A stretch of 64,000 nt of DNA from Pseudonocardia phyllosphaerae (GTDB lineage Bacteria; Actinomycetota; Actinomycetes; Mycobacteriales; Pseudonocardiaceae). Numbering within the stretch: the stretch's first letter is position 1; the number at the start of each line of letters is the position of its first letter. This document shows positions 8,033 to 16,768 of the stretch, piece by piece. A program made the translations under genes and the position numbers. The stretch spans positions 186,001 to 250,000 of the forward strand of contig NZ_JBKGXS010000008.1 in NCBI RefSeq assembly GCF_046546475.1, given 5' to 3'. The notes below the pieces were generated by a model. The model worked only from the letters and a program-made list of their open reading frames with translations. It was not told where the DNA came from and did not search any database.

Positions 8033-9904
8033 TCAGACCGACGCCGTCCCGACGGGCTCCTGGGTGCGGGCACCACGCCTGCTCTGCTCCAGCTCGGCGG
8101 TGAGGGACCGGGCGTCGTGGGCGCCGACGTTGCGGCACCCGTCGACGAAGAACGTCGGGGTGTGCCGGGCGCCGCTGGCCTCGGCGCTGACCATGTCGCG
8201 CTCCACGCGGGCCCGAACCTCGTCGCTGTCGAGGTCCTCGACGAACCGGTCGACGTCGAGCCCGAGCTCGGCGGCGTAGGAGATCAGGTCGTCCCGCTCC
8301 AGGTGGTTCTGGCGGGTGAACACCAGGTCCAGCCACGGCCAGAACATCCCCTGGTTCGCGGCGGCCTCGGAAGCCTTCGCCGCCTCCAGCGCGTGCGGGT
8401 GCTCGTCGACGAGCGGGAGGTGGCGGACGACGTACCGGAGGTCGTCGCCGAACTGCTCGTGCAGGTCCTCCCAGCCCCCGGTCGCGTGCGCGCAGAACGG
8501 GCACTCGAAGTCGATGAACTCGACCAGGGTGAGCTGGGCGTCCTCCTGCCCCCGGATGTGGTCGACCTCCGGGTCCACCTGCGGGAACAGGACGCGCGGG
8601 AGATCCGCGGTGTCCTCGCCCCACCGGACGGCCGCGATGCGGAAGATCCCCCAGCCCAGCACCCCGGAGAGCACCATCGCGACGAGCACGCCGAGCGTGG
8701 CCTCCCGGCCCAGGTCGGAGCCGGTGCCGAAGGCGAGCCCGATGATGAGCAGCGAGACCGTGAAGCCCATCCCCGACAGGGCCGCGCCCCCGAACACGCT
8801 CCCCACGCCGACGCCCTGGGGCAGCCGCCCGACACCGAGCCGGACCGCGCCGAGGGTCGCCAGGCCGATGCCGAGGAACTTGCCCAGCACCAGCCCGAGC
8901 ACGATCCCCCAGGTGACCGTGGAGGTGACGGCGGCGGCCAGGAGACCGCCGCGCAGGTCGACCCCGGCGTTGGCGAGCGCGAAGATCGGGACGACCAGCA
9001 GTGCGGTCGGCAGCCGGAGGAACTCGTGCATCCGCTCGTTGACCGCGGTGCCCTTGGCCAGGCCCCGCGACACCGACCGGCCCGACGCGGCGCTCGGCGA
9101 CTGCCAGAAGTCCCGGAACAGCTGCCGCGCCGCCACGACCTTGTGCCGCTGCGTCGGGTAGGCGGGGATGAGCAGCCCCGCGGCCATTCCCGCGAGCGAG
9201 GCATGCACACCGGAGGAGACCGTGGCGAACCAGAGCACAACCATGATCGCGATGTACGGCGTCGCGCGCCACTGACGCGAACGGCCCAGCAGCCACAGCG
9301 CGACCAGGCAGGCGACGGCGATCAGCAGCGGGACCACCCGGATCTCCTCGCTGTACACGACCCCGATGATCGAGACTGCGAGGAAGTCGTCGACCACGGT
9401 CAGCGTCAGGAGGAACACGCGCAGCTGCCCGGACAGCCGGGGACCGACGATGGCCAGCGCGCCGAGCAGGAACGCGGTGTCGGTACCGACGACCGCGCCC
9501 CATCCCGTCGCGCCCTCGCCGCCACCGGCGACGAGCAGGTAGAGCAGCGCGGGCAGGGCCACACCGGTCACACCCGCGATCAGCGCGATGCGCGCGCGGG
9601 AGGGGTCCCGGAGCGACCCGTGGGCGAACTCCTGCCGCACCTCCAGCCCGATGACGAAGAAGAAGATCACCATCAGGCCGTCGTTCACCCAGTGCTGCAG
9701 GCTCATCTCCATGCCCAGCGGGCCCAGGTGGAACCCGGTCTCCTGGTGCCACAGCTCGGCGTAGGTCTCCGACAACGGGGAGTTCGCCCAGATCAGGGCC
9801 ACGACGGTCACCGCGACGAGCAGGAACGCCGAGCCCGACTCGCTGCGCAGCGACGTGGTGAGCCGGGCCGTCACACCACTCGGCCGGGGTGCCGGTTGCC
9901 GCAT
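8033..9904 (-). CDS. nhaA: Na+/H+ antiporter NhaA fused to a DsbA-like thioredoxin domain
   Basis: A 623-residue fusion. Residues about 25-420 form an NhaA antiporter with hydrophobic helices, the FFFVIGLEVRQEF segment, the ion-site Asp pair in LTVVDDFLAVS, and GMGFTVSLLI. Residues about 450-623 form a DsbA-type domain with a CPFC active site (VEFIDFECPFCAHATGG, Cys near 468 and 471) and the cis-proline motif HTPTFFVDG. The start is the ATG at 9904 with GAGGAA upstream. The open frame continues upstream into the MFS gene, but the residues in between look non-coding. The fusion suggests redox-linked ion exchange or extracytoplasmic disulfide handling (inference). Confidence 0.9.
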   Translation of the reverse strand: MRQPAPRPSGVTARLTTSLRSESGSAFLLVAVTVVALIWANSPLSETYAELWHQETGFHLGPLGMEMSLQHWVNDGLMVIFFFVIGLEVRQEFAHGSLRDPSRARIALIAGVTGVALPALLYLLVAGGGEGATGWGAVVGTDTAFLLGALAIVGPRLSGQLRVFLLTLTVVDDFLAVSIIGVVYSEEIRVVPLLIAVACLVALWLLGRSRQWRATPYIAIMVVLWFATVSSGVHASLAGMAAGLLIPAYPTQRHKVVAARQLFRDFWQSPSAASGRSVSRGLAKGTAVNERMHEFLRLPTALLVVPIFALANAGVDLRGGLLAAAVTSTVTWGIVLGLVLGKFLGIGLATLGAVRLGVGRLPQGVGVGSVFGGAALSGMGFTVSLLIIGLAFGTGSDLGREATLGVLVAMVLSGVLGWGIFRIAAVRWGEDTADLPRVLFPQVDPEVDHIRGQEDAQLTLVEFIDFECPFCAHATGGWEDLHEQFGDDLRYVVRHLPLVDEHPHALEAAKASEAAANQGMFWPWLDLVFTRQNHLERDDLISYAAELGLDVDRFVEDLDSDEVRARVERDMVSAEASGARHTPTFFVDGCRNVGAHDARSLTAELEQSRRGARTQEPVGTASV

Positions 9905-10083
9905 GTCGGATTCCTCGCTTCGGGTCTGGCTGTCCGGGCTCGGGAGTCCGGCCGACGCGCGGGCCCGGGGATCCCACGCCCGCCGGTTGGCCCAGTCAAA
10001 CGGCCCGGCCGGAGCCTGTCGATCACCCGGTGTGCCACATGGGTGCCGATCGGTGCCACGCCGCCGGGGGCTCCGGGGCGACG

Positions 10084-11209
10084 TCAGGTGCGGGACCGGG
10101 CCCGGTGCAGGACCGTGCCGGTGACGACCAGGGCGACCGCGGTCGTCGCGAAGGCGAGGGTGAACCCGAACGGCTCGGCGATCGCGCCGAGCCCGGAGGC
10201 GCCGAGTCCGGTACCGGCGTCGTAGGCGATGTTCCAGGCGGCGCTCGCGGCGCCGTAGTGCAGCGGGCCGGCGGCGGAGAACAGGCCGACCATCGCGTCG
10301 TTCTGCACGAGGCCGAACCCGACGCCGACCAGCGCCGCCCCGAGCACCAGCAGGATCTCCCAGGACGGCGCGGCGAGCACCGCGACCATGCCGGCCGCCG
10401 CGGCGAACGTGCCCGCCGCGAGGAGCGCTCCGGGCCGGCCGGACCGGTCGGCGAGGGTCCCGGCGACGCCGCGCCCTGCGAGCATCCCCAGCGCGACGAG
10501 GAACAGCGCCACCGGCACCGCGACCGTCGCACCGGGCGCCACACGTGATCACCCCGCCCTGGGCGGTGGAGCAGGCCAGCATCGCGACGACCGGGGCGGC
10601 GGGCAGCCGCCTGCCGCCACGACCGGCCGGGGCCGCGCGTTCCGGGGACCGCGCCGGGCCGCGCAGGAACGCGACGACCAGCGCCGCGGCGACCGGGGTG
10701 ATCCCGGCGAGCCAGAACACGCCGTCGAAGCCGAGGACGTCGACGACGGCCACCCCGGCCGGCAGGAACAGCAGCTGGGGCAGGCCGACGGCGTAGCCGT
10801 AGTGCGCCGACGCGCGCCCGTGCGCGGCCGGGTCGACGAGCTCGGCGACCAGCGCGCTGCCCGCCACCGTCGCCATCCCGAACCCGACACCGCGGGCCGC
10901 GGAGATCGCGAGCACCGGCGCGAGGTCGGCCGACAGCGTCAGCAGCGGCGCGGGCAGCCCGAGCAGCAGCGACCCGGTGACCAGGACGGCGCGGTGCCCG
11001 GCGATGCGCAGCATCGCCGGGACCAGTACCTGGGTGCCGACGGTGACGGCCATCAGCACGCCCGTCGTCAGTCCGGCGCCGAACTCCCCCGCCCCGCCGC
11101 GGGACACCCACAGCGGGACGACCGGGAGCAGCAGGGCGTAGCCACCGAAGCCGAGCGCGGTGGCGAGCAGGAGCAGGCGGAACGGGAGCGAGGTGAGCGA
11201 GCCGGGCAC
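10084..11209 (-). pseudogene. MFS transporter broken by a single-base frameshift
   Basis: Major facilitator superfamily carrier of about 375 residues if repaired. The N-terminal half (start at 11209, MPGSLTSLPFRLLLLATALG) and the C-terminal half (10084-10542, from VAPGATVAVPVALFLVALGM) are each clearly MFS, including the loop LADRSGRPGALL, but lie in different frames. Removing one base near 10543 joins them without a gap (GGVIT to VAPGATV). It may be a true pseudogene, a programmed event, or a sequencing error. It starts 25 nt after the siderophore-binding lipoprotein gene, so the intact ancestor was probably co-transcribed with it. Confidence 0.75.
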
Positions 11210-11234
11210 CCGCCCAGCCTCGCAAACCCGTACC

Positions 11235-12254
11235 TCAGGCCTTCGGGAACATCTTCTGCAGCTGCGGGACCACGCCGTCGAGCACCGACGGGAGGCTCAG
11301 CACGGTCTGCCACGCGAACGCCAGCTCGGTGGCGCCCTCCAGGTACAGCGCGTGCTTCTGCTGCATGGCCTTGAGCTTGCTCGCCAGCGGGTCCTTCTGC
11401 AGGGTCGCCTTGCCGCCCGGGGTGAACGACAGCTGGTCCCAGACGATGAGCTCCTGGTCGAGCTGCGAGGCCTGCTCGAAGCTGACGTCGGCGTAGAACT
11501 TGTCCCCGGCCAGGTCGTCGTACTGCTTCGGGACGACGAAGCCGAGCGCGGTGAAGAACCGCGCTCGCGGGTCGCCGGAGGCGAACACGCCGTACTTGTC
11601 GGCCGAGCGGTAGGCGACGGCGACGGTCTTGCCCTTCCACTGCGGGTTGTCCGCGGCGACCTGCGCGAACCGCGCCTCGACGTCGCTGACCAGCTTGTCG
11701 GCCTCCTGGGCCTTGCCCAGTGCCCGGCCGATCAGCCGGGTCGTCTCCTGCCACGGGGCCTCGTAGTCGCCGAAGTCCTTCACCGGGCCGACCGTGGGGG
11801 CGATCTGGTTGATCACCGGGTAGTTCTTGGCGTCGAGGTCGGAGTACACGCCGATGATCTCGTCGGGGTTCAGCGCCGCGACCTTCTCCGGGGCGATGGT
11901 GTCCATGTCGAGCACGGTGGGCTTCGCATTCACCGCCTGGGCCGCGGCCTTCGCCCACGGCTGGATCGCGTTGTTCTTGTCGCCGTACCAGTAGCGGACG
12001 CCGACCGGTGCGACGCCGAGCGCCATGATCGCGTCGTGGTCGGTGTAGCCGAGCGAGGCGAGCCGCTGCGGCGCCCGCTCGATCGTCGTCGTCCCCAGCT
12101 TGTGGTCCACGGTGACCGGGAAGCCCTCGCCGCCCCCGTCACCCCCGCCGGTGCCCGGTGCCTGGTTCTCGTTCCCCCCGCTGCCACAGCCGGCGAGCAG
12201 GAGCCCGCCCGCCGCCAACGATCCGAGCAGCATGCGGCGCCGCGTCAACTCCAT
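11235..12254 (-). CDS. Iron-siderophore ABC transporter substrate-binding lipoprotein
   Basis: A 339-residue periplasmic-binding-type protein of the FecB/FepB class. The N terminus is a twin-arginine-like lipoprotein signal (ELTRRRMLLGSLAAGGLLLAGC) with the lipobox cysteine at about residue 25. The mature part has LGYTDHDAIMALGVAPVGV and the paired lobes of a class III binding protein. An upstream in-frame start at 12284 is less likely than the ATG at 12254, which has GGAGGACATC about 9 nt before it. An iron-box palindrome lies 38 bp upstream, so expression should rise under iron starvation. No permease or ATPase gene is adjacent. Confidence 0.9.
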   Translation of the reverse strand: MELTRRRMLLGSLAAGGLLLAGCGSGGNENQAPGTGGGDGGGEGFPVTVDHKLGTTTIERAPQRLASLGYTDHDAIMALGVAPVGVRYWYGDKNNAIQPWAKAAAQAVNAKPTVLDMDTIAPEKVAALNPDEIIGVYSDLDAKNYPVINQIAPTVGPVKDFGDYEAPWQETTRLIGRALGKAQEADKLVSDVEARFAQVAADNPQWKGKTVAVAYRSADKYGVFASGDPRARFFTALGFVVPKQYDDLAGDKFYADVSFEQASQLDQELIVWDQLSFTPGGKATLQKDPLASKLKAMQQKHALYLEGATELAFAWQTVLSLPSVLDGVVPQLQKMFPKA

Positions 12255-12291
12255 CGGTGATGTCCTCCGGTCCGCCTCCGACACCCGTTGC

Positions 12292-12310
12292 GTCGGTAAG
12301 GCTTACCTAT
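12292..12310 (-). promoter_or_regulatory. Iron box (IdeR/DtxR-type operator)
   Basis: On the minus strand the 19-mer ATAGGTAAGCCTTACCGAC matches the remembered actinobacterial iron-box consensus TTAGGTTAGGCTAACCTAA at 14 positions and contains a perfect 6+1+6 palindrome (GGTAAG C CTTACC on the minus strand). It sits 38 bp before the siderophore-binding protein start. Confidence 0.7.
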
Positions 12311-12359
12311 TCTTCGCGAGCTCGATCATCACCGTTACAGGCGGGCAGCACCCGGCGGG

Positions 12360-13034
12360 TCAGCGCGCCCGCGCCCGCCGCACGTACCAGACGTTCCACG
12401 CGGCCAGTGCCACCAGCGTAACCACCAGCAGCGCCTCGGTGGCGCCGACGGCGACCGGGATCGGGAGCAGGTAGACCATCGGGACCCGCAGCGCCGCCTC
12501 CGCCAGCAGTCCGACGCCCCACACGGTCGAGGAGACGCGGTGGCCGTGCCGCACGGCGGGATCGCTCTCGAACTCCCGGGCCGCGCCGGCGGCCTTGTCC
12601 GGCGCGAAGCTCTGCATCGCGGCCAAGGTCAGCGGACGGCGGCCACGGATCGCGGTCACCAGGAACACCACGCCGAGCGCCGCACTGATCAGCGACGTCC
12701 GCAGCAGCAGCGACCGCGGGTCCCCGCTGACGAACACGAGCAGGAACCCGGCCCCGTAGACGATCAGCATGACGGTGGCGAACGCGTTCAGCGTGCGGCG
12801 GCGCACCGCCGACCAGACCACCCGCGCCGCGGCGACGCCGGAGGCCGCCAGCAGCGAGACCGGATCCGGTGCGCCGCACAGGAACAGCAGGTAGTAGACG
12901 GCGACCGGCAGGCCGACGTCGAGGGCCAGGCCACGCAGCAGCATGCCGGGCCCGGCCGGGATCGAGGCGTTGTTCTCGGCCACGGTGGTCACCTCTCGTG
13001 TGTCGGTCGCCGCGGAGGTCGCGTTCGTCGTCAT
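12360..13034 (-). CDS. VC0807-family integral membrane protein
   Basis: A 224-residue membrane protein with about six hydrophobic helices. These include LALDVGLPVAVYYLLFL, FATVMLIVYGAGFLLVFV, LISAALGVVFLVTAI and ALLVVTLVALAAWNVWYV. The segment SFAPDKAAGAAREFESDPAVR before a helix is typical of the VC0807-like group. The ATG at 13034 is preferred over one 15 nt upstream. It is divergent from a PadR regulator across a region packed with ACATGTC repeats, so it is probably the regulated target. Transport or sensing roles are speculative. Confidence 0.7.
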   Translation of the reverse strand: MTTNATSAATDTREVTTVAENNASIPAGPGMLLRGLALDVGLPVAVYYLLFLCGAPDPVSLLAASGVAAARVVWSAVRRRTLNAFATVMLIVYGAGFLLVFVSGDPRSLLLRTSLISAALGVVFLVTAIRGRRPLTLAAMQSFAPDKAAGAAREFESDPAVRHGHRVSSTVWGVGLLAEAALRVPMVYLLPIPVAVGATEALLVVTLVALAAWNVWYVRRARAR

Positions 13035-13060
13035 GACCGAAGCGTCCACCCCTCACCTAT

Positions 13061-13125
13061 GACATGTCAATACTGACAGGTCACTGTTCACATGTCGGTT
13101 GTGACAGGTAAGGTTGTCACATGTC
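13061..13125. promoter_or_regulatory. PadR operator array
   Basis: Three ACATGTC elements at 13062, 13090 and 13119, spaced 28 and 29 bp, plus an inverted repeat TGTGACA N8 TGTCACA (13100-13121). The hexamer TAAGGT (13109-13114) ends 6 nt before the PadR ATG, so the operators cover its leaderless promoter. Confidence 0.6.
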
Positions 13126-13657
13126 ACTACGACACGCACTGCTCGGACTGCTCGCCGTCCGGCCCAGCACCGGCTACGAGCTGGCGAAGGAGTTCGAGGG
13201 AGACCTGGGCCGGCACGCCTGGCAGGCCGGGCACACCAGCGTCTACCCGGAGCTGAACCGGATGGCCGAGGACGGCCTCGCCGAGGTCACCGCCGAGGGC
13301 GCGCGCGGGGCGAAGACCTACACCGTCACCGAGACCGGCCGCACGGAGCTGCACCGCTGGCTGATGTCCCCGCCCGGGCCCACCCGAGCCCGCAACGAGT
13401 ACGTCCTGCGGATGTTCCTGATCTCCGCTCTCCCCCACGACGACGCGCTGGCCCTGTTGGAGCAGATCGCGGAGAGCACCGGCGACGCGGCCGCCGAGCT
13501 GCGCGCGGTCCGCGAGGCCCACCCCGACGACGGCCCGCTGCTCGGCGCCGATGGCTTCGGGCAGCTCGCCGCGGAGTACGGCCTGCGCCAGTACGAGGCG
13601 GTGCGGGACTGGGCCCGGTGGGCGGCCGAGCGCCTGCGCGACGAGAAGCCGGCGTGA
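13121..13657 (+). CDS. PadR family transcriptional regulator
   Basis: A 178-residue PadR repressor. The winged helix is unmistakable: LRHALLGLLAVRPSTGYELA, then VYPELNRMAEDGLAEVTAEG and TYTVTETGRTELHRWL. A Vir_act_alpha_C-like helical tail follows (YVLRMFLISALPHDDALALL). The ATG lies 6 nt after a TAAGGT -10 and partly inside the last ACATGTC element, implying autoregulation. It is divergent from the VC0807 membrane protein. PadR proteins commonly respond to phenolics or drugs, but nothing here identifies the ligand. Confidence 0.92.
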   Translation: MSLRHALLGLLAVRPSTGYELAKEFEGDLGRHAWQAGHTSVYPELNRMAEDGLAEVTAEGARGAKTYTVTETGRTELHRWLMSPPGPTRARNEYVLRMFLISALPHDDALALLEQIAESTGDAAAELRAVREAHPDDGPLLGADGFGQLAAEYGLRQYEAVRDWARWAAERLRDEKPA

Positions 13658-13715
13658 GCGTTCAGCGGCCCCGTCGTCGGTGATGGCCTCAGCGACTCCG
13701 CCGCCGGGGACGACC

Positions 13716-14852
13716 TCAGCGGCTCCGCCGGAGCGACGCCCGGGGCGGGACGGGGTCGCCCAGGTCGTAGAGCCGGGCCGCGGTCCCGCCGAGCAGCGCC
13801 TCGCGGACGTCGTCGTCGAGCTCGGGGTACTGCCCGCGCAGCGGCTCCGGGTAGGTAAAGGTCATCAGGTCGCGGACCAGCCGGGCCGGGCGCGCGAGCG
13901 GGTAGCCGCTGCCGAACATCAGCCGGTCCGGCCCGAACGCGGCCAGCAGCTCCCCCAGCGCGCGGGCTGCCGGGACCGGCGCCCGCCGGAGTCCGATGAG
14001 GACGTCGGTGAGCAGCACGTGCACGTTCGGCCGCCGCGCCAGCCGCAACAGCGACGGCAGCGCCAGCGACCCGGCCCCCAGCACGAACCGGACCCGGGGC
14101 AGCGCCCCGGCCAGCTCCCCCAGCTCGGCGGGGTCGAACCCGCCTGCCGGCAGCGGACCGGCGGACCGGGCACGCACCGGCAGCGCCGACCCGGCCCGGA
14201 CCGGTTCGGCCCAGGACGGCCAGCGGGGCCGGGGAGCCGCCTCGCTGTCGTCGACGACACCGGCGTACGCCCAGTCCGCCGCCCCGTGCGGCGGCCGCGC
14301 CGTGGGGGCGACCCCGAGGTGCACCACCCCGGCCCCGGCCTGCTCGGCGCGGGCCAGGGTGCGCCGCAGCCACGGGGCGCGCAGCGACACCGCGGCCTCC
14401 GGCCGCCGCCCGGGCAGCACGGTGAGCCCGCCGTACCCGGCCCTGCTCACCTGCACCCCGATCCCCCGCGCCCGGTCCCGGTCGGCCGGGTCGAGCTCGC
14501 CGGAGAGCACCAGGCGTCCTGGGTGCTCCGCGGCGAGCTCGGCGTGCCAGGCGGGCGCGGCGAACCCGAGCACGAACAGGTCCGACCAGGTCGCAGGCAC
14601 GAGCACCGCCCGGTCGACGGCCGACAGCACGTGTGCGGCGAGCGCGTCCGGGGTGACCAGGCCGAACGCGTCGTCGGACAGCGGGCGGGGCGAGGGGTCC
14701 ACCATGCGGTGCCGGTGGTGCAGGTCGGCGACGAACTGCTCACCGGCCGGGCCCGCCTGGTTGTGCGGGCGCCCGTCCCAGCCGTGCACCTGCGCGTCCA
14801 CGACCGTGGGCGATCCCGTGCCGGAGCACCGCCCGTTCCCGGAACCCCTCAC
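13716..14852 (-). CDS. Amidohydrolase-type TIM-barrel protein of the mim cluster
   Basis: A 378-residue member of the amidohydrolase-2 group. It opens with VVDAQVHGWDGRP (the usual first-strand HxH region reads Q-V-H, with only one histidine) and ends with LMFGSGYPLARPARLVRDLM and LLGGTAARLYDL, the usual C-terminal pattern; that position often reads GSD or GTD. The GTG at 14852 follows a GGGGAGGGGG ribosome site, 31 nt after groEL, so it is the last gene of the mim operon. Homologues accompany propane monooxygenase clusters, but the reaction is unknown. The weak metal ligands leave room for a non-catalytic or assembly role. Confidence 0.75.
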   Translation of the reverse strand: MRGSGNGRCSGTGSPTVVDAQVHGWDGRPHNQAGPAGEQFVADLHHRHRMVDPSPRPLSDDAFGLVTPDALAAHVLSAVDRAVLVPATWSDLFVLGFAAPAWHAELAAEHPGRLVLSGELDPADRDRARGIGVQVSRAGYGGLTVLPGRRPEAAVSLRAPWLRRTLARAEQAGAGVVHLGVAPTARPPHGAADWAYAGVVDDSEAAPRPRWPSWAEPVRAGSALPVRARSAGPLPAGGFDPAELGELAGALPRVRFVLGAGSLALPSLLRLARRPNVHVLLTDVLIGLRRAPVPAARALGELLAAFGPDRLMFGSGYPLARPARLVRDLMTFTYPEPLRGQYPELDDDVREALLGGTAARLYDLGDPVPPRASLRRSR

Positions 14853-14883
14853 CACACCCCCTCCCCGCTGCCGGCGTCCCGCG

Positions 14884-16572
14884 TCAGCCCATCGACGGGC
14901 CGAGGCCCAGCGACTGCGGCGTGCTGGAGTCCGGGCTGGGCTGCGGGATGCCCTCGTCGAGCTCACCGAACTCGGTCATCAGCGCCTTGTTCCACGGCGT
15001 GACCTCCTCGGCGACCAGCGAGTTGGTGGTGAGGATCAGCCCGGCGACCGACGCGCCGTTCTGCAGGGCGGAGCGCACCACCCGCAGCGGGTCGATGATC
15101 CCCATCTCGACCATGTTCCCGAAGCGGCCCTCCAGGGCGTCGAAACCGGAGTCGGCGTCCATCGCGGTCACCTGCTTGACCACGTCGTCGCCGTCGTAGC
15201 CGGCGTTGGACGCGATGAGGTGCACCATCTCGGCCAGCGTGTGCCGCACGATCTCGACGCCGATCCGGTAGTCCCCGGTGACGTCCAGGTCGTCGAGTGC
15301 GGACTCCGCGTGCAGCAGCGCCGCACCGCCGCCTGCGACGATGCCCTCGGCCACCGCGGCCCGGGTCGCCTGCAGCGAGTCGTCGACGCGGTGCCGGACC
15401 TCGCGGGCCTCGGCGTTGGTGGGCGCGCCGACCGAGATGATCGCGGCCTTGCCCGACAGCCGGGCGATGCGGTCGGAGAAGAAGTCCTCGTCGGTGCCGA
15501 TCGTGGCCCTGGCCAGCTCGGCGCGCAGCTGCGACAGCCGCTGCTCCAGCGCGCCGCGGTCGCCCTTGCCACCGATGATCGTGGTGTTCTCGCTGGTCAC
15601 CCGGACCTGCCCGGCCCGGCCGAGGTGGTCGACGTCGATCTGGTCCAGGGAGAACGACGAGCTCTTGGAGTGCACCTTGCCGCCGCACAGCGCGGCCATG
15701 TCCTCGAGCAGGTGGATGCGCTTCTCCCCGAAGCCGGGCGCCTTGATCGCGACGGCCTGCAGGTGCCCGTTGACGTGGTTGTGCACCAGCATCTGCAGCG
15801 CCGTGCCCTCGACGGTCTCGGCGACGACGACCAGCGGGGCCGGCCCGTTGCGCATGATCCGGTCGAGCACCGGCATGAGCTGCTGGACGTCGCGGATCTT
15901 CTCCGCGGAGAACAGGATGTAGGGGTCGTCGACGATCGCCTCGAGGGTGCCCGGGTTGGTCACCATGTAGGGCGAGACGTAACCGTTGTCGAACTCGAAG
16001 TCCTCCACGAACGACACCGAGATGCCCGGGACCGGCGCGTCGTCGACGGTGACCACGCCGTCGTCGCCGACGGTGTGCAGCGCCTGCGCGACGACCCGGC
16101 CGATGGCCTCGTCGTCGTTGGCGGAGATCGCGGCGACGCGGGCGTAGTCCTCCTCGCCGTCCACCGGGTGCGCGACCGCCTGCAGCCGGTCCACCAGCGC
16201 GCCGACGGCGAGGTCGATGCCCCGCTTGACCAGCACCGGGTTGCCACCGCCCTCGATCGCGGCCATGCCCTCGTGCACGATCGCCTGCGCGATCACCGTG
16301 GCCGTGGTGGTGCCGTCGCCGACGGTGTCGTTGGTCTTGACCGCCGCCTCCTTGACCAGCTGCGCGCCCATGTTCGCGAACGGGTCGCGCAGGTGGATCT
16401 CGCGGGCGATGGTGACGCCGTCGTTGGTGACCTCGGGCGAGCCGGTGATCTTCTCCAGGATCACGTTGCGGCCCTTGGGCCCGAGCGTGCTCTTGACGGC
16501 TTCGGCCAGCTGGTCGACGCCGGCCTGCAGCAGATGGCGGCCCTGGGCGCCGAAGCGGAGTTCCTTGGCCAT
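14884..16572 (-). CDS. groEL: GroEL-like chaperonin of the monooxygenase cluster (MimG)
   Basis: A full-length 562-residue HSP60. Conserved segments include LGPKGRNVILEK, NDGVTIAREI, the ATP site NDTVGDGTTTATV, and EGIVAGGGAALLHAE. The C terminus reads SLGLGPSMG rather than the GGM-repeat tail of housekeeping GroEL, which fits a dedicated copy. MimG-type chaperonins are required for productive folding of the MimA hydroxylase in mycobacteria (established for that family). No groES is adjacent. It lies about 200 bp after mimD, separated by a large inverted repeat, and 31 nt before the amidohydrolase. Confidence 0.95.
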   Translation of the reverse strand: MAKELRFGAQGRHLLQAGVDQLAEAVKSTLGPKGRNVILEKITGSPEVTNDGVTIAREIHLRDPFANMGAQLVKEAAVKTNDTVGDGTTTATVIAQAIVHEGMAAIEGGGNPVLVKRGIDLAVGALVDRLQAVAHPVDGEEDYARVAAISANDDEAIGRVVAQALHTVGDDGVVTVDDAPVPGISVSFVEDFEFDNGYVSPYMVTNPGTLEAIVDDPYILFSAEKIRDVQQLMPVLDRIMRNGPAPLVVVAETVEGTALQMLVHNHVNGHLQAVAIKAPGFGEKRIHLLEDMAALCGGKVHSKSSSFSLDQIDVDHLGRAGQVRVTSENTTIIGGKGDRGALEQRLSQLRAELARATIGTDEDFFSDRIARLSGKAAIISVGAPTNAEAREVRHRVDDSLQATRAAVAEGIVAGGGAALLHAESALDDLDVTGDYRIGVEIVRHTLAEMVHLIASNAGYDGDDVVKQVTAMDADSGFDALEGRFGNMVEMGIIDPLRVVRSALQNGASVAGLILTTNSLVAEEVTPWNKALMTEFGELDEGIPQPSPDSSTPQSLGLGPSMG

Positions 16573-16663
16573 GGTGGGGTCCTCCCGGAGAGAGTTGGTC
16601 CAGTGCGCGGGTGCGGATCAACCGCCGCGGCCGTGGTGACACCGGGCCGCGGGTACGTGCGAA

Positions 16664-16730
16664 CGCCGCACCGCCCGAGCCGGCTCGGGTGTGGTGGTCC
16701 GCGCCGGGTCGTCTCCCGGGCGGTGCGGCG
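16664..16730. repeat. Large inverted repeat between mimD and groEL
   Basis: Perfect 14-bp arms (CGCCGCACCGCCCG and its complement at 16717-16730) separated by 39 nt that contain a GAGCCGGCTC palindrome at 16677-16686. It could terminate, process or stabilise the operon RNA, making groEL expression different from that of mimABCD. Confidence 0.55.
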
Positions 16731-16768
16731 CATGGTGCAGTGAGGGACGTGCTGCGAGCCGCCGGGCG

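Noticed and set aside
8033..11209. Reading the MFS N-terminal half and NhaA-DsbA as one 1058-residue protein.
   Set aside because: The frame between them (about 9905-10540) encodes Arg/Gly/Pro-rich residues without similarity, while the MFS C-terminal half continues in another frame and NhaA has its own ATG with a good ribosome site.
13686..13735. Two near-identical CTCAGCG(A/G)CTCCGCCG segments around the amidohydrolase stop codon.
   Set aside because: Short, GC-rich and partly coding; not distinct from background repetition in this genome.
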